A DNA stretch of 64,000 nt from Atherinomorus stipes (taxonomy: Eukaryota; Chordata; Actinopteri; Atheriniformes; Atherinidae): positions 568,501-632,500 of the forward strand of contig JALJCO010000054.1 in the NCBI GenBank assembly GCA_023101725.1. The letters are read 5' to 3'. The notes under the pieces are model-generated. The model made no database searches, had not been told where the DNA came from, and saw only the letters and a program-made list of their open reading frames with translations. Shown here in pieces: positions 62,126 to 64,000 of this stretch. The first letter of the stretch is position 1, and each line of letters opens with the position of its first letter. A program made the position numbers and the translations under genes.

Positions 62126-62725
62126 TTTAACAACCGTCGTTCCTGCTCTGTTATACTGTTTAAATCGTATAAACTCCAAACATACTCAAGTTTTCATTCC
62201 AGACTGAAGTAATACTGGATCAAAAGCTGGATCAAAGCGATCGATTCGCCGCGGTGAAGGGCCGAACTTTATAATAAAACACACATTTGTTTGTCGCCGG
62301 TGGGGCACAACACCGGCACTTCACAGCACGCTAGCATTAGCCAGCTAGCGTTTACTGACATGCTTAACATTGTGCGTCTTAAAACACACAAACATCTGAA
62401 AATCGGGTCTGTACCTCCCTGTTTCCAGTGGAACAACTGGGGACTGCCAAGAATGGAGACGCTTTCAGATGCTTGTGTGTTTTCAGCCGCACAAAGTTAG
62501 GCACGTCATCGAGCTGGCTAATGCTAACCTGCCAACACGACTGTGCAGACTGCCGGCTACAAACTAACGTGTGTCGTTTTATTATAAAGTTCGGTCCTTC
62601 ACCGCGGCGAATCGGTCGTTTTGATCCACTTCTTCCTTAGCATCACTTCAGTCTGGAATGAAAACTTGGCATTGCCGTTTATCCAATTTACAAAGTTTAA
62701 CAGAGTAGTAGCTGGCGGACTACTG
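62126..62725. mobile_element. Fold-back (long palindromic) element of about 600 bp
   Basis: Arms 62126-62401 and 62463-62725 are reverse complements almost to the centre. Matching landmarks on the two strands are CAAGTTTTCATTCCAGACTG, GATTCGCCGCGGTGAAGG, CCGAACTTTATAATAAAAC, TAGCATTAGCCAGCT and ACACACAA(A/G)CATCTGAAA. The unpaired centre is only about 61 nt and itself holds CCAGT...ACTGG. Small indels separate the arms. No coding capacity and no clear target duplication. The right edge borders a copy of the 3993-4100 repeat. Confidence 0.8.
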
Positions 62726-62749
62726 TTAGCAGGTAGGGACAGATGTCAC

Positions 62750-62868
62750 GCAGCTTGCCAGTGGGGGATCAGACCCAACTTTTTTTCTTTGTTTTGCCAA
62801 TGGGAAGGGAGCGTAATGCCGATTATAAGTGGGTTGACCTGCATCTGAAAAACCTATGTGAACCTGCA
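62750..62868 (+). repeat. Fragment of the 3590-4131 MITE
   Basis: CGCAGCTTGCCAGT ... CCAATGGGAAGGGAGCGTAA ... GAAAAACCTATGTGAACCTGC aligns with 3993-4100 in the same orientation. Only this 3' part of the repeat is present. Confidence 0.65.
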
Positions 62869-62966
62869 AAAATGTGTTACCCTTGGACCTTCAAACCAAC
62901 GTTGCAGCTGCAGGTTTGCTCAGAATGTCTTGATAGTGATCTCACTAAAGTGAGAATCCTTGTATA

Positions 62967-63129
62967 TGTGGCAGTTGACAGTCCTGTCACTATGCCTCCG
63001 ACTGATCATGTGCCCTGGCTACTTGGCCACAGGGATGTCCCTTTGGCTGAATGGTCAGCGCGCATGGCTTTCACCCGGGAGTCTGGGGATCAAAGCCCGC
63101 CCGGGCCCTCTGTTGCGTACCTTGCCACA
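62967..63129 (+). repeat. 5' LTR of the TRIM-like element
   Basis: 163 bp. Contains A-box-like TGGCTGAATGG (63044-63054) and B-box-like GGATCAAAGCC (63087-63097), spaced 32 nt apart as in tRNA genes, with CTTTCAC between them where a Glu-type anticodon loop would lie. These are RNA polymerase III promoter elements by sequence; activity is inference. Confidence 0.75.
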
Positions 63130-63132
63130 TTC

Positions 63133-63151
63133 TGGCGTTGTCGGGCAGGAT
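63133..63151 (+). promoter_or_regulatory. Primer-binding site, tRNA-Ser type
   Basis: TGGCGTTGTCGGGCAGGAT. From memory, the complement of the 3' end of vertebrate tRNA-Ser (AGA) plus CCA begins TGGCGTAGTCGGCAGGAT. The two differ by one substitution and one extra G. Position just inside the 5' LTR is that expected for minus-strand priming. Confidence 0.6.
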
Positions 63152-63227
63152 CCATGTGCAATGCCGGTAAACGGTCCATGGATTCATAATTGGTGGCAGC
63201 CTGTGCGGAGCACGAGGACGTGCTTGT

Positions 63228-63244
63228 GGAAAGAGGGGGAGAGA
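63228..63244 (+). promoter_or_regulatory. Polypurine tract
   Basis: GGAAAGAGGGGGAGAGA, 17 uninterrupted purines, ends immediately before the TG of the 3' LTR, the position where plus-strand DNA synthesis is primed in LTR elements. Confidence 0.75.
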
Positions 63245-63407
63245 TGTGGCAGTTGACAGTCCTGTCACTATGCCTCCGACTGATCATGTGCCCTGGCTAC
63301 TTGGCCACAGGGATGTCCCTTTGGCTGAATGGTCAGCGCGCATGGCTTTCACCCGGGAGTCTGGGGATCAAAGCCCGCCCGGGCCCTCTGTTGCGTACCT
63401 TGCCACA
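63245..63407 (+). repeat. 3' LTR of the TRIM-like element
   Basis: Identical over all 163 bases to the 5' LTR, including the A box (63322-63332) and B box (63365-63375). Followed by TATA (63408-63411). Confidence 0.75.
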
Positions 63408-63411
63408 TATA

Positions 63412-64000
63412 CTTCTGACACATTAACTTTTACAGTCTTATTCTTAAGATCAAAATCCACCTTGTATTACATAGAAACTTGAAAATATCTGGAGAACCCC
63501 TGCTGGTTGCACATGCAATACACAAACAGTTCAAGTTAGATATGTTCTCACAAATGGGAATGTAAGATGCAAAGTGTAAAATGCATTTTGTAGGAAGAGC
63601 AGGAAAAATGACAGCTGAAGCACGCTTGTTATGAGGACTCTATGGTGTTAATAGAATATGTTGGCATATCAGCTATATTTCTGAATAAGTAAAGACCATA
63701 GATGTCCAGACAAAATAAAATGAAGTAGTTCATTTACTGTGGATTTTATTACAGGTTTACCTGCTGTATCCTCACATGGGCTCATAATCGGAGGTAATTT
63801 TCCAACTTGATTTCTATAAAGCTAACAGTTGAACAATTAAAAACAATATCCAATGCAGACCCTTTTGAAAATATCTTAAGGATTTCAAACTTACTGCACA
63901 CATGCAAAAATAAGTCATCAAAGGTACTTCGTCTAAAACCATCATAGCATATGTTTGTGTATACATATACATACAATATGTCTACGTATGTATGGCAACA
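63412..64000. other. Spacer to the window end, no gene seen
   Basis: AT-rich, with no recognised frame or repeat; a short TATACATATACATAC patch lies near 63960. Confidence 0.5.

Larger units (their letters stand above)
62967..63407 (+). mobile_element. TRIM-like mini LTR retrotransposon with tRNA-like promoter in its LTRs
   Basis: Two identical 163-bp direct repeats (62967-63129, 63245-63407) flank 115 bp. Each starts TGTGGCA and ends TGCCACA, i.e. TG...CA with a 7-bp terminal inverted repeat. TATA lies on both outer sides (62963-62966, 63408-63411) as a 4-bp target duplication. A primer-binding-like site starts 3 nt after the first repeat, and a purine tract ends exactly at the second. There is no open frame for gag or pol, so it would need proteins from another LTR element. 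Identity of the repeats implies a recent insertion, or recent gene conversion. Orientation is set by the primer site and purine tract. The alternative, a SINE tandem dimer, does not explain these features. Confidence 0.8.

Noticed and set aside
62743..63189. 148-codon plus-strand frame
   Set aside because: It crosses a MITE fragment, unique DNA and the 5' LTR of the TRIM-like element, so it cannot be one gene.
62967..63407. Genuine tRNA genes at the two tRNA-like segments
   Set aside because: B box has a substitution, the anticodon and acceptor stems do not pair well, and both copies are inside LTR-like repeats.

Overview
The window looks like 64 kb of AT-rich, repeat-dense nuclear DNA from a teleost fish, probably a percomorph (inference). 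Teleost-type hAT, Tc1, CACTA/EnSpm and tRNA-SINE/LINE sequences sit among long dinucleotide and homopolymer tracts. I found no intact protein-coding gene. Almost all short open frames here are chance frames in AT-rich or microsatellite DNA, so they are not listed.

Layout. 0-8 kb: a LINE/SINE-type tail, an (AAT)n/(ATT)n palindrome, a 945-bp TTAA-flanked element (1056-2000), a Harbinger/hAT-style palindromic repeat (3590-4131), a GGGCCAGATCTA-ended element (4835-5393) and a small telomere-motif MITE (7691-7880). 8-16 kb: mostly unique sequence with microsatellites and a hairpin at 13.2 kb. 16.4-20.9 kb: a 520-bp inverted-repeat MITE, then a 3.8-kb CACTA/EnSpm element with a decayed, spliced, minus-strand transposase-like gene. 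21.7-25 kb: a 119-base A tract, a second TTAA element and a 1.4-kb hAT element holding a tRNA-derived SINE. 26-27 kb: a possible minus-strand first exon ending in a splice donor. 30.7-31.6 kb: a hairpin-rich composite repeat. 32-41 kb: hAT and TTAA elements, including a 1.2-kb hAT with a perfect 8-bp target duplication. 42-50 kb: a further TTAA-type repeat in two copies and a dead Tc1 transposase gene interrupted by a small hAT-like MITE. 50-60 kb: largely unique sequence with compound microsatellites. 59.8-63.4 kb: a dense cluster with inverted partners of the 1-kb and 5-kb repeats, a 600-bp fold-back element and a compact 441-bp LTR element.

The most interesting object is the element at 62967-63407. 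It has two identical 163-bp terminal repeats (TG...CA ends), a primer-binding site resembling the complement of a tRNA-Ser 3' end, a 17-nt polypurine tract abutting the 3' repeat, and TATA on both sides. It is a TRIM-like (terminal-repeat retrotransposon in miniature) element. Each LTR carries a tRNA-like RNA polymerase III promoter (A box and B box), recalling plant Cassandra elements, whose LTRs carry 5S rRNA promoters.

The rest reads as a graveyard of non-autonomous DNA transposons. Several families occur as two copies in opposite orientation.
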